A stretch of 64,000 nt of DNA from Paenibacillus sp. FJAT-26967 (GTDB lineage Bacteria > Bacillota > Bacilli > Paenibacillales > NBRC-103111), in assembly GCF_001541095.1 (NCBI RefSeq), contig NZ_LMXH01000004.1:248001-312000 (forward strand), read 5' to 3'. Both the position numbers and the translations under genes were made by a program. Below the pieces are notes generated by a model, which saw only the letters and a list, made by a program, of their open reading frames with translations, searched no databases and was not told the origin of the DNA. This document shows positions 7,947 to 15,859 of this stretch, piece after piece. How positions within the stretch are numbered: the stretch's first letter is position 1; each line of letters starts with the position of its first letter.

Positions 7947-9675
7947 GAATAACTTCCTCCTTTCCCTGCTGGGATTTGTAGATATCCCGGTAAACGGTGC
8001 TGGAGCGCATCAGCTCGGCATGGGTGCCTTGAGCCGCAATGCGTCCGTCTTCGAGCACGATAATGTTGTCCGCATCGATAACCGACGAGATGCGCTGCGC
8101 GATGAGCAGGCAGGTGCTGCGGCTCATCTGCTCTTTAAGCGCCTTCTGGATGCGCGCTTCCGTTGCCAGATCGACGGCACTTGTGCTGTCGTCGAGAATG
8201 AGAATCGCCGGGCGTACAAGCAGGGCGCGCGCGATGGAGATGCGCTGCTTCTGGCCGCCCGACAGGTTGACGCCCCGCTGGCCGAGCAGCGTGTCGTAGC
8301 CGTCCGGAAGGCTCGCAATGAAGTCGTGAATCTCAGCAGCCCGGGCGGCTGATTCCATCTCCTCCTGCGAGGCATCCGGCCTGCCGTAACGGATGTTCTC
8401 GCGGATTGTCCCGCTGAACAGGATGGCCTGCTGCAGCACAATGCCGGTGCGGCTGCGCAGGTGCTCCAGCGCTATGCCCTTGACGTCTGTGCCGTCGATG
8501 AGAACCCGTCCCTCGGTAGGGTCATACAGGCGGGGAATCAGATGGACGAGCGAGGACTTGCCCGATCCCGTGGCTCCCAGAATGGCCAGCTTCTGCCCGG
8601 GCCGGGCGATAAAGCTGACATTCCGGAGAGCCAGCTCGCTGCGGTCCTCGCCGTATGCGAAGGAGACGCGGTCGAACACGACTTCTCCCGACTGAATTGC
8701 GTCCACTGAAGCGTCCTCCTTGTCCGTAATTTCCGGTTCGGCTTCGAACACTTCATTAATCCGGTCGGCGGATGCTCTGGCTCGCGAGACGAACATCATC
8801 ATCATGCCGACGGAAAGCAGCGAAGTAAGCACTTGTGTCACATAATTGAGAAAAGCGATCAAATCGCCTACCGGGAGGCTGCCGTTCCAATTCTCGGCAC
8901 CCCCGTACCAGAGGACCGCGATCAGAATCACATTCATAATGAACGTCATGACCGGCATGTTGATGGCAAGGGTCCGGGCCGCTTTTAGCGCGATTTCGGT
9001 GTAGTCGCGGTTAGCCCTGCCGAAGCGGCTCTTCTCGAAAGAGGCACGGACGAAGGCTTTGACGACACGAATCCCGCTCAGATTCTCTTGGAGAACGGTA
9101 TTTACACCATCAAGCCGCTGCTGCACTTGTACGAACAGGGGCTGGGACAGCCGGATCAGGACGAATAAGACCAGGAACAGGACCGGAACAGATGCGGCGA
9201 GAATAAGTGCCAGCCTGGGACTGATGATGAAGGCCATAATAACGCCGCCAATCGCCAGGAAAGGGGCGCGTACGAGCACGCGCAAGGTCATCTGTACAAG
9301 GGTCTGGACCTGGACGACATCACCTGTCAGACGGGTAATGAGGGAGCCGGCTTTAAACCGGTCCAGGTTACGGAAGGAAAATGTCTGCGTCTTGTGGAAC
9401 AGGTCTGCCCGCAGATCGGTACCGAAGCTTTGCGAGGCCATGCTGGAGAAAATCGTGCAGCCTGCTCCGCCGATCAGCCCGATCAAGGCCACGCCGAGCA
9501 TGAGGAGTCCGGTGCGCTGAATATAGGCAAGATCCCCGGATGCTACCCCGTTATTGACGATATCGGCCATCAGTTTGGGCTGCAGCAGATCCATATAGAC
9601 TTCAAGCAGCATAAGGAGCGGCGCCAGAAGTGCGGCCTTCCAGTAAGGCCTGATATAACGGCTGAGTTTAAACAG
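7936..9675 (-). CDS. ABC exporter half-transporter, degenerate-site subunit; CTG start
   Basis: This is the partner of the next gene and forms the other half of a heterodimeric exporter. Walker A is GATGSGKSS and the signature is the canonical LSGGQKQ. However, Walker B is ILILDDSTSAVD (Asp for the catalytic Glu) and the H-loop reads IAQRIS (Gln for His), so its own ATP site should be weak. The first in-frame ATG (9612) lies inside membrane helix 1. The family N-terminus FKL-RYI-PYWKAALLAPL is encoded upstream, and the only start-like codon before the in-frame TGA there is CTG at 9675, with GGTGGTGAA as ribosome site. That gives 579 residues, a normal length. A frameshift from the nearby ATG is the alternative. 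It lies 32 bases after the marR stop. Confidence 0.88.
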   Translation of the reverse strand: MFKLSRYIRPYWKAALLAPLLMLLEVYMDLLQPKLMADIVNNGVASGDLAYIQRTGLLMLGVALIGLIGGAGCTIFSSMASQSFGTDLRADLFHKTQTFSFRNLDRFKAGSLITRLTGDVVQVQTLVQMTLRVLVRAPFLAIGGVIMAFIISPRLALILAASVPVLFLVLFVLIRLSQPLFVQVQQRLDGVNTVLQENLSGIRVVKAFVRASFEKSRFGRANRDYTEIALKAARTLAINMPVMTFIMNVILIAVLWYGGAENWNGSLPVGDLIAFLNYVTQVLTSLLSVGMMMMFVSRARASADRINEVFEAEPEITDKEDASVDAIQSGEVVFDRVSFAYGEDRSELALRNVSFIARPGQKLAILGATGSGKSSLVHLIPRLYDPTEGRVLIDGTDVKGIALEHLRSRTGIVLQQAILFSGTIRENIRYGRPDASQEEMESAARAAEIHDFIASLPDGYDTLLGQRGVNLSGGQKQRISIARALLVRPAILILDDSTSAVDLATEARIQKALKEQMSRSTCLLIAQRISSVIDADNIIVLEDGRIAAQGTHAELMRSSTVYRDIYKSQQGKEEVIHGG

Positions 9676-9689
9676 AGCGGTTCACCACC

Positions 9690-9706
9690 ATTTAGTTAGT
9701 CGGCTA
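9690..9706 (-). promoter_or_regulatory. copy 1 of 17-bp repeat, candidate MarR operator between marR and the exporter genes
   Basis: ATTTAGTTAGTCGGCTA here is identical to 10174-10190. Its TTAG...CTAA ends give partial dyad symmetry. It ends just upstream of the CTG start of the exporter gene, so binding here could block transcription or cover the ribosome site. Confidence 0.55.
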
Positions 9707-9707
9707 T

Positions 9708-10160
9708 CTAGTCTAGGCTTTCATCTAATTCGTTTAAATTATCATATACGTGCAGCAAAAAACGCCGGAATAGCAGTCTTTCTTCCAGTGTGAATTTTTC
9801 CAGGCTGACGTTCTCGATCTTGGCGAGTGTTTTTTTGACGGCTTCGGTAGCCTGGTGGCCTTTGGACGTCAGATACACCCTTGAGATCCGCAAATCTTTA
9901 CTGTCTGCTCTGCGCTCCACAAGGCCTGTCTTCTCCATGCGGCTGATCATGACGGTAAGAGTTGCAGGCTTAACGCGCATCTGTCCGGCTAATTCATTCT
10001 GGCTCTGTCCGTCTTTCTCGTCCAGGCGGATCAGCAGAGGAGGCTGGCCTGGAAAGACTTCATAGTCCTGAAGCTGATTATGTAAATGTCTGCGGTGAAG
10101 CTTGATCACCCGGGACATAATCTGCATCATAGAATCGGATTCATGGATATTCATAGACAT
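9708..10160 (-). CDS. MarR-family regulator of the ABC exporter operon
   Basis: A 150-residue winged-helix protein. The MarR core is clear: GQPPLLIRLDEKDGQSQNEL, RVKPATLTVMISRMEKTGLV and the wing RRADSKDLRISRVYLTSKG at about residues 38-105. A good ribosome site (AAGGAGGGCTGCT) precedes ATG at 10160; an in-frame ATG two codons on is equally possible. It is the first gene of a three-gene minus-strand operon with the two exporter halves. Two identical 17-bp sites, one before the gene and one between it and the exporter, suggest that it represses the whole operon and itself. The inducer is unknown, but the linkage points to a substrate of the exporter. Confidence 0.9.
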   Translation of the reverse strand: MSMNIHESDSMMQIMSRVIKLHRRHLHNQLQDYEVFPGQPPLLIRLDEKDGQSQNELAGQMRVKPATLTVMISRMEKTGLVERRADSKDLRISRVYLTSKGHQATEAVKKTLAKIENVSLEKFTLEERLLFRRFLLHVYDNLNELDESLD

Positions 10161-10173
10161 AGCAGCCCTCCTT

Positions 10174-10190
10174 ATTTAGTTAGTCGGCTA
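10174..10190 (-). promoter_or_regulatory. copy 2 of 17-bp repeat, candidate MarR operator in the operon promoter
   Basis: ATTTAGTTAGTCGGCTA, exact copy of 9690-9706, lies immediately upstream of the ribosome site of the marR gene. In this copy the dyad TTAG...CTAA is complete. Repetition of one motif in the same position relative to two start codons supports a protein-binding site. Confidence 0.6.
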
Positions 10191-10249
10191 ATGATTATTG
10201 TAAAACCGGCGCGGCCGGCAGTCAACGGGAAGTTGTGCAAGACAGCAGA

Positions 10250-10283
10250 AAAGCCAGCCCGGGGATTTCCGCGGCTGGCTTTG
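10250..10283 (-). terminator. bidirectional terminator behind the HxlR gene
   Basis: Perfect stem AAAGCCAGCC (10250-10259) with GGCTGGCTTT (10273-10282). On the minus strand it is followed by CTGCTGTC rather than a long T run, so termination may be moderate. It separates the HxlR gene from the promoter of the marR-ABC operon. Confidence 0.6.
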
Positions 10284-10419
10284 TCACAGCGAATGTGGTT
10301 CGAGTATTCACTGCTTTTGTATCAGTGGGGAGATTCAGATACTCGGTGTGGTACCTGCCTGAACTCGTTACGAATCTAAACAGTAGATTCCGTTCCTTTC
10401 TACTTACCTACCCCTTATA

Positions 10420-10791
10420 TTATCCCTCGCTTGCAGTCAATGTGTAAGATTCAATTTCTTGCTGTTTGATCCGCATGTGTTCTACATGGGTGGAACCCCA
10501 TTCATGCATCATTTTCAAAACAGGTTCAAGTGTTCTGCCGTAAGGGGTCAGGGAATACTCGACTTTGGGCGGAACAATCGGGTAGACGACACGCTGCACG
10601 ATATCCTGGCTTTCCAGTTCGCGAAGCTGGGTGGTCAGCATTTTTTTGGTTATACCAGGCAGGGCATGCTGGAGTTCGCTGAACCGGTTCGTCCCGTTAA
10701 AGAGCAGATGGAGCAGAATTTTACACTTCCATTTGCCTACGATAATCTCCAGCGCCGGCTGAACCTGGCAGGATTCTGCATCGGATGACAT
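10420..10791 (-). CDS. HxlR-family regulator (YodB-like)
   Basis: A 123-residue winged-helix protein. The HxlR core is plain: ALEIIVGKWKCKILLHLL, RFSELQHALPGITKKMLT, QLRELESQDIVQRVVYP and the wing VEYSLTPYGRTLEPVL. Cys8 sits seven residues before the first helix, matching the redox-active Cys6 of YodB in B. subtilis, a repressor that senses quinones and diamide and controls azoreductase. The gene is divergent from an azoreductase gene with 135 bases between them, which fits the same circuit. A second Cys lies in GKWKC. The ribosome site AGGGGGAATTCCA supports the ATG at 10791. The link to redox sensing is inference from the Cys and the neighbour. Confidence 0.85.
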   Translation of the reverse strand: MSSDAESCQVQPALEIIVGKWKCKILLHLLFNGTNRFSELQHALPGITKKMLTTQLRELESQDIVQRVVYPIVPPKVEYSLTPYGRTLEPVLKMMHEWGSTHVEHMRIKQQEIESYTLTASEG

Positions 10792-10818
10792 TGGAATTCC
10801 CCCTTAGGTTACTTTTAA

Positions 10819-10832
10819 GATACTAGGATACT
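10819..10832. promoter_or_regulatory. tandem GATACT repeat between hxlR and azoR, candidate operator
   Basis: GATACT occurs twice with 2 bases between (10819-10824 and 10827-10832), preceded by TTACTTTTAA. It lies 28 bases from the hxlR start codon in the shared intergenic region. The position suits the HxlR binding site, but the motif is short. Confidence 0.35.
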
Positions 10833-10926
10833 TTAATGTGTCTACTTCCTTCTATTGCACCTTTATGTCATACTAACACAATTAGAGTATTTTCTAAAAC
10901 CTATCCCAACATTATGGAGGATTACC

Positions 10927-11550
10927 ATGTCACAAGTTCTATTTATCAAAGCTAACGACCGTCCGGCTGAACAAGCTGTCAGTGTTCAAATGTACGAAGC
11001 CTTTGTAAAGGCATATAGAGAGCAGAATCCGAACGATGAGATTACTGAACTGGATCTGTTCGAAGCGAACCTTCCGTACTTCGGCAATACGGCCATCACG
11101 GCTTTGTACAAAATCAATCAGGGTTTTGACCTGACTGCCGAAGAGCAGCAAATGGCGGACACTGTGAATTCCTACTTGGATCAATTCCTGGCAGCGGATA
11201 AAGTTATGCTGGCATTCCCGCTATGGAATTATACAGCACCGGCACCGGTGATCACGTATTTGTCCTACCTGGCGCAAGCGGGCAAAACGTTCAAATACAC
11301 AGCTGAAGGCCCGGTCGGTCTTGCAGGCGACAAGAAAGTGGTTCTGCTAAGCGCCCGCGGCGGTGTTTATTCTACAGAGCCGATGAGCTCCTTTGAATCC
11401 GCAATCCGTTATGTGAAGGCAAATTTGGCTTTGTGGGGAATCAACCCTGAGGAAGTCATCATCGAATCCCATAACCAGTTCCCGGACCGTGCGGGTGAAA
11501 TCGTTGAACAGGGCTTGGCTGCAACCGTTCAAGCAGCTGTCAAATTCTAA
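10927..11550 (+). CDS. azoR: FMN-dependent NADH:quinone/azo reductase
   Basis: A 207-residue flavodoxin-fold enzyme that reduces quinones and azo compounds by two electrons, protecting the cytoplasm from quinone stress. The N-terminal strand with the phosphate-binding region (VLFIKANDRP...QAVSVQMYEAF), the segment VMLAFPLWNYTAPAPVITYLSYLAQAGKTFKYT (residues about 95-125) and LLSARGGVYS are hallmarks of AzoR. The start at 10927 is set by ATGGAGGATTACC in front; an upstream in-frame extension has no ribosome site. It is divergent from the YodB-like regulator, its likely controller. A strong terminator follows. Confidence 0.93.
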   Translation: MSQVLFIKANDRPAEQAVSVQMYEAFVKAYREQNPNDEITELDLFEANLPYFGNTAITALYKINQGFDLTAEEQQMADTVNSYLDQFLAADKVMLAFPLWNYTAPAPVITYLSYLAQAGKTFKYTAEGPVGLAGDKKVVLLSARGGVYSTEPMSSFESAIRYVKANLALWGINPEEVIIESHNQFPDRAGEIVEQGLAATVQAAVKF

Positions 11551-11587
11551 GAATTTGATTCCAGTTTGTTCGTAATACTTGCCACAG

Positions 11588-11624
11588 AACCGTCCCTCTT
11601 TTTTAAGAGAGAGACGGTTTTTTG
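11588..11624 (+). terminator. terminator of azoR
   Basis: Stem AACCGTCCCTCTT (11588-11600) with AAGAGAGAGACGGTT (11605-11619), followed by a T run (TTTTT, then G). A clear intrinsic terminator. Confidence 0.88.
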
Positions 11625-11643
11625 TGTTTTTTCAGCCGGTTAT

Positions 11644-13788
11644 TTAATGGATCAGCTTACTGTCCTTTGCCTTCTTGACAAGGTTACTGCTGGCCGTGTT
11701 GATGGTTTTCTTCAAAGCCAGACCGATTAAAAGTGTAATCCCCACATAGACGGCCATCATGAATAAATCGGAATATACTTTATCCCATAGAATGCCGCCG
11801 ACGGCTTCGCGCATCAAATCGATCGCATAGGTGAAAGGGAGGTAGGGATGAATCGCTTGGAAAAAAGGCGGTGTAACCTGGATCGGGAAGGTGCCGCCTG
11901 ATCCGGCCAGCTGGAGCACGAGAAGTACAATTGCCAGCGCTTTGCCCACGTTACCGAATACGGACACAAGGGTATAGACGATGAGCATAAAGACGGCGCT
12001 GAGCAGCACCCCGAAGCTGACGAACCCTAGTTTATCCGCCACATAGGCGCCTAGAATATAAACGTCCCCCAATGTCACCATAAGCGACTGCAGGATTGCT
12101 AGCGTAAGGAATGTCAGGTAGCGGCCAAAGAACACCTGATAGCTGCGGTAACCCGGCTCATGGACGTCCACGGTAAGCAGGGAGACGAGCAGCAGAGCTC
12201 CGACCCATAGCGATAAGGTCGTGAAGAAAGGCGACATAGCGGAGCCGTAGTTGGGGATAGGGAACAGTTTGTTTTCTTTTAACAACACAGGCTCTGCGAA
12301 AAATTCGCTTTCTTTCTCGAAATTGTTTTTGAGCAGATCAATAATTTCAGCCAGGTTGCCCTCCTTCTCAAAAGAACGGATGCGTTCAGCCAGTCCTTTG
12401 ACCTTGGCTTCCACCTCCGGCAGCTGGCTCTGGATCGCATGCAGCTCCTGATCTCCGAGTGTCAGGCCCTTGGCGGCGTCCTGCAGGATCTTCGTCAGAT
12501 CCGGGATGCTCTTATTCGCTTCGGCCAGCACGTTATGGGCATTCTGGGCCGCGGTGTTGGCTTTTTCCAACGCTTGCAGGATCTGCGGCTGAATCTGGCC
12601 GTCATACTGCTGGAGAATATCCCCGAGAAGGCTGTCAGCCTCCTTCGACAACCGGCTGAGGTTATCAACGAGCTCCTTGGCAGGCTGCTCTCCTTTATTG
12701 AGCTCTGCTGTTATTTGGTTGACTGCACTCAGCATCTGCTGAAAGCGGTTCTTCGTTTGTTGGAGCTTCCCTGTGACGGCAGTGAGCACCTGTGATCCGC
12801 CGGAGCTGTTGAGCTGCCCGAACAAATCGGTCATCCGGTCTGCTGCCCCGACAGCAGATGCTAACCTCCCCGCAGTCCGGTCCAAGGCCGACTTAACGAG
12901 GGCAGGGTCAGCCGCGGCATCCTGCAGAATCCCCGTCAGCTCTTCCGCTGATGCGGCGGTATGCCGGAGCAGGACCAGATCCTGCTTGATATCCGGAGCC
13001 GCGGCTTTGACCGCCTCAGAGCTTCTACTGAGGTAATCCCCGAGCCGGCTCGTAAATTGTTCGCCGTCTTGGGCCAATCGGGATACGACGGGGAGGTTGT
13101 CCTGCGCTTTGCGAATAATCTCATTAGATTTCTTCACATCGGTGAGGGCTGTGGTTAAGGCTGTATTCAATTCCGGGAAAATCGTTTCAAGCTTGAACAC
13201 AAGAGTCCTTACTTTCTCGATCGTCGGCAGCTCATTTTCCAGCTCTATACCGATCTCATTAAAAATCCGAAAGATTGTTCCGTTCGCCACTTTGACAAAA
13301 TTGCCGCTCACCTCTTCAATTACACTGGAAGCTCCTTTAGAAGTGATTTTGGGCGCCACTGCATTGATTTTCTCGTTCACGGTGTACAAAATCTCCGCTT
13401 TTTGCGGGTCATCCGTCAGCACAGTGGCGATTTTGGCTGAGAAGTCGGCTGGAATAACGAGGCTGGCGTAATAATCGCCGTGCTCAACTCCCCGGAGCGC
13501 AGCCTCTTGATCGACGAAGGTCCAGCCGATTTTGTTGTTCTTCTTCAGAGAAGCGACAATTTCCTCACCCAAATTAATTGCTTGTCCGCGCAGATCGGCT
13601 GCCTGGTCATTGTTCGCGACCGCAATGAGGACCCCGCTTGTCTGTCCGTAAGGGTCCCACGAGGCTTTAATATTGAACCAGGCATACAGCGAAGGAAGGA
13701 AAACAAGTCCCAGTATGACGACAGCCGCGGCCCAGTTGGTCACGATATTCCGGATATCACGGCTATAAATGCTCCCGATTTTGTTCAT
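11644..13788 (-). CDS. YhgE/Pip-domain membrane protein (ABC-2 type)
   Basis: A 714-residue membrane protein. One N-terminal helix (about residues 17-38) leads into an extracellular domain starting FNIKASWDPYGQTSGVLIAVANND, the YhgE/Pip signature. A long coiled region (about 190-480) follows, and then at least five membrane helices at the C-terminus (about 520-700). The family includes phage-infection receptor Pip of Lactococcus, YhgE, and proteins tied to type VII-like secretion; the exact function of most members is unknown. The gene is alone on its transcript. The ATG at 13788 has only a weak ribosome site in front, but the N-terminus matches the family length. Confidence 0.88.
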   Translation of the reverse strand: MNKIGSIYSRDIRNIVTNWAAAVVILGLVFLPSLYAWFNIKASWDPYGQTSGVLIAVANNDQAADLRGQAINLGEEIVASLKKNNKIGWTFVDQEAALRGVEHGDYYASLVIPADFSAKIATVLTDDPQKAEILYTVNEKINAVAPKITSKGASSVIEEVSGNFVKVANGTIFRIFNEIGIELENELPTIEKVRTLVFKLETIFPELNTALTTALTDVKKSNEIIRKAQDNLPVVSRLAQDGEQFTSRLGDYLSRSSEAVKAAAPDIKQDLVLLRHTAASAEELTGILQDAAADPALVKSALDRTAGRLASAVGAADRMTDLFGQLNSSGGSQVLTAVTGKLQQTKNRFQQMLSAVNQITAELNKGEQPAKELVDNLSRLSKEADSLLGDILQQYDGQIQPQILQALEKANTAAQNAHNVLAEANKSIPDLTKILQDAAKGLTLGDQELHAIQSQLPEVEAKVKGLAERIRSFEKEGNLAEIIDLLKNNFEKESEFFAEPVLLKENKLFPIPNYGSAMSPFFTTLSLWVGALLLVSLLTVDVHEPGYRSYQVFFGRYLTFLTLAILQSLMVTLGDVYILGAYVADKLGFVSFGVLLSAVFMLIVYTLVSVFGNVGKALAIVLLVLQLAGSGGTFPIQVTPPFFQAIHPYLPFTYAIDLMREAVGGILWDKVYSDLFMMAVYVGITLLIGLALKKTINTASSNLVKKAKDSKLIH

Positions 13789-13903
13789 GGCGTAGAATTC
13801 TCCTGTCCAGGTAGGAATGTCCTGTTAGTATGGCATGGCACTCTGCCAGGCATACCCCAGCATCCGCAGATGCGCGGGGCGCCGGGGCGGCCGGCAAATG
13901 CAG

Positions 13904-13950
13904 AAAAAGCGCAGGGTCTATCTGTTCGTTCCAGATAGACCCTACGCTTT
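13904..13950 (-). terminator. terminator of the symporter gene
   Basis: Long stem between 13908-13922 and 13930-13944 (core AGGGTCTATCTG with CAGATAGACCCT, 7-base loop), closed by AAAGCG/CGCTTT. On the minus strand it is followed by TTTTTCTG. It ends the transcript of the gene at 14014-15369. Confidence 0.85.
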
Positions 13951-14013
13951 GTATTGAAAAGATGATTACAATGCTGACAATGGGCAGCAGTATCTGCCAA
14001 GATCAGCGGCTTC

Positions 14014-15369
14014 TTAAGCCGGGTTCAGTTCCAGTTCATCTTCTTCGTCGCGGTCAAACGAAGCGCGGTCGAATTCGCCTTCGGAATCGGCTACAAGAAG
14101 AGTGGATACGGTTGTGCCTGTTGCATTGACAGCTGTACGGCCCATATCGACGATCGCGTCGATGGCAAGCGTCAGGCCAAGTCCTTCCAGCGGAAGGCCG
14201 AGTGCGGTTAACACGACAGTAGTCGAGATGGCGGCAGGTCCGGGAACACCGGCTACGCCTACGGAAGAGATCATGCTGACAAGGACGATCAGAATGTAGT
14301 CGGACACGCCCAGCTGAATGTTGTATACGCCAGCGACGAAAATAGCTACCATGGCCGGCCACACACCGCCGCAGCCGTTCATATTGATCGTTGCGCCCAG
14401 CGGAGCCACGAAGCTCGCGATACGTGGGGATACACGCATGCGCTTGGTCAGAACTTCAAGGTTAACCGGCAGCGTTGCATAGCTGCTTCGTGTTGTAAAG
14501 GCAACCGCAATGGTCGGATAAGCTTTACGCAGGAACTTGAGCGGATTGACTCGTGCTACGAAAGTTACAAGGCCTCCGAATGTGATAACGAAGTGGAGCA
14601 GGAGTGCCGTATAGGTCGCAATAATCAGCATGATCAGCGGCTTTAAGGTCTCAACGCCGTACCGGGCTGCCATAGCGGCGATTAGTGCATATACGCCGTA
14701 AGGTGTTAAGCGGATCACATACTTGATGACCTGGTGAAGGACACTTGCGAGCGATTCGATCAGCTGTTTCACCGGTTGTACAACTTCGGGCTTCTTGGAG
14801 CCGATATGCACGATTGCTACTGCGATAAAGATTGCGAAGATAAGAACGGGAACGACTTTGCCGGTCGCCATCTCATTAATAGGATTCGCAGGTACGAGAT
14901 CCAGAATAACCTGGGAGAAGGTTGGAATCTCTTTGGGCTTGAAGTTCTGGGGCACGCTTTGGGCAATGCCGGAACCCGGGTTGAAAGCCAGAGCAACAAG
15001 CAGTCCGATCAGCGCTGCGACACCTGTAGTAGCCAGGAATAGGGAGATTGTCTTGATCCCGATTTTGCGCAGCTGACCCAGATTGGAAATTCCGGCGATG
15101 CTGTTGATAACGAGCACCACAACAAGCGGAATAACCATCATTTTAATCAGATTCACATAAATGCTTCCTATAGTTGACACGCTTTTGGCGTCAAGTTTGA
15201 AAGCATTCAGGAAAATACCGACGACAAGACCGATTCCGAGACCGATCAGGACGCGATAGCCGAAGCTGACACGTTTTTTGCCGAGAAAATAAAGAAAGCC
15301 GATGACGACTAGAGAGATGACTAAGCTGACCCAGTTCGTCTGGAAGGCTTGAATCAAATTGTTGTTCAT
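14014..15369 (-). CDS. sodium/proton:amino-acid or dicarboxylate symporter, TcyP-like (probable L-cystine uptake)
   Basis: A 451-residue membrane transporter of the DAACS family. It has the usual eight helices and the hairpin motifs: AFTTRSSYATLPV (re-entrant loop HP1, here TTRSS for the glutamate-transporter SSS), GATINMNGCGGVWPAMVAIF (helix 7) and the HP2 region GVAGVPGPAAISTTVV, then DMGRTAVNATG (helix 8). The TTRSS and NGCGG variants resemble cystine transporter TcyP more than glutamate or C4-dicarboxylate carriers, but substrate is not proven. The C-terminus is unusually acidic (DRDEEDELELNPA). The gene has its own promoter and terminator. Confidence 0.82.
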   Translation of the reverse strand: MNNNLIQAFQTNWVSLVISLVVIGFLYFLGKKRVSFGYRVLIGLGIGLVVGIFLNAFKLDAKSVSTIGSIYVNLIKMMVIPLVVVLVINSIAGISNLGQLRKIGIKTISLFLATTGVAALIGLLVALAFNPGSGIAQSVPQNFKPKEIPTFSQVILDLVPANPINEMATGKVVPVLIFAIFIAVAIVHIGSKKPEVVQPVKQLIESLASVLHQVIKYVIRLTPYGVYALIAAMAARYGVETLKPLIMLIIATYTALLLHFVITFGGLVTFVARVNPLKFLRKAYPTIAVAFTTRSSYATLPVNLEVLTKRMRVSPRIASFVAPLGATINMNGCGGVWPAMVAIFVAGVYNIQLGVSDYILIVLVSMISSVGVAGVPGPAAISTTVVLTALGLPLEGLGLTLAIDAIVDMGRTAVNATGTTVSTLLVADSEGEFDRASFDRDEEDELELNPA

Positions 15370-15416
15370 GGTAATCCCCCTTAATGCCTATGTTTATAGT
15401 CGGAAATGATGTATGT

Positions 15417-15445
15417 ATCGTACTACCAGCAGTGATAGGTGTCAA
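15417..15445 (-). promoter_or_regulatory. sigma-A promoter of the TcyP-like gene
   Basis: On the minus strand TTGACA (15445-15440), a 17-base spacer, and TACGAT (15422-15417). The start codon lies 48 bases downstream of the -10 box. No S-box or T-box structure is visible in the leader. Confidence 0.7.
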
Positions 15446-15859
15446 GGCACAAATTTTATTATAGTTGTATGCTGGAAAATAAGGATTTAGAAGATAAGAA
15501 GTGAAAATAACTTTTTTTTCCAAATTTTAAGAAAAAATAAACCGGATAAAAACAGGATAAAACTCTCTGATTCGGTGTTGCAAAGAGTTTGCGGGACTCT
15601 GTGAATATTTCGTCCGGAGGAGATTGAGAAATGCTTAATTTGGAATAAGTATGAGCGGATTCGAAATATTTAATGGAAGGAAAAGGGGGATTTTGTAGAG
15701 GAAGTAAGAAGGAGCGGGGGCAGATCGGGCGGATCGTTATAATCAACGGCTGAATGGCTCATTCCGGACAAAAATATGCTGACATGGCTTGTAATTTATA
15801 GCCAATGTTCAGTAATATAAACGAGTATCCATCCAATTTGTGACTTGAGGAGAACGTTC
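15446..15859. other. AT-rich intergenic region before the EAL gene
   Basis: This stretch of about 410 bases between the divergent TcyP-like and EAL genes has no convincing ORF. An imperfect inverted repeat AAACTCT...AGAGTTT spans about 15559-15590. Purine-rich tracts fill 15640-15730. I see no known riboswitch fold. Confidence 0.4.

Noticed and set aside
15650-15760. Short ORF with purine-rich codons before the EAL gene
   Set aside because: 26 codons with no ribosome site before the ATG; looks like a chance frame in purine-rich DNA.
15446-15859. Possible c-di-GMP riboswitch ahead of the EAL gene
   Set aside because: The hallmark GEMM core and tetraloop arrangement are not present; only an unrelated inverted repeat is seen.
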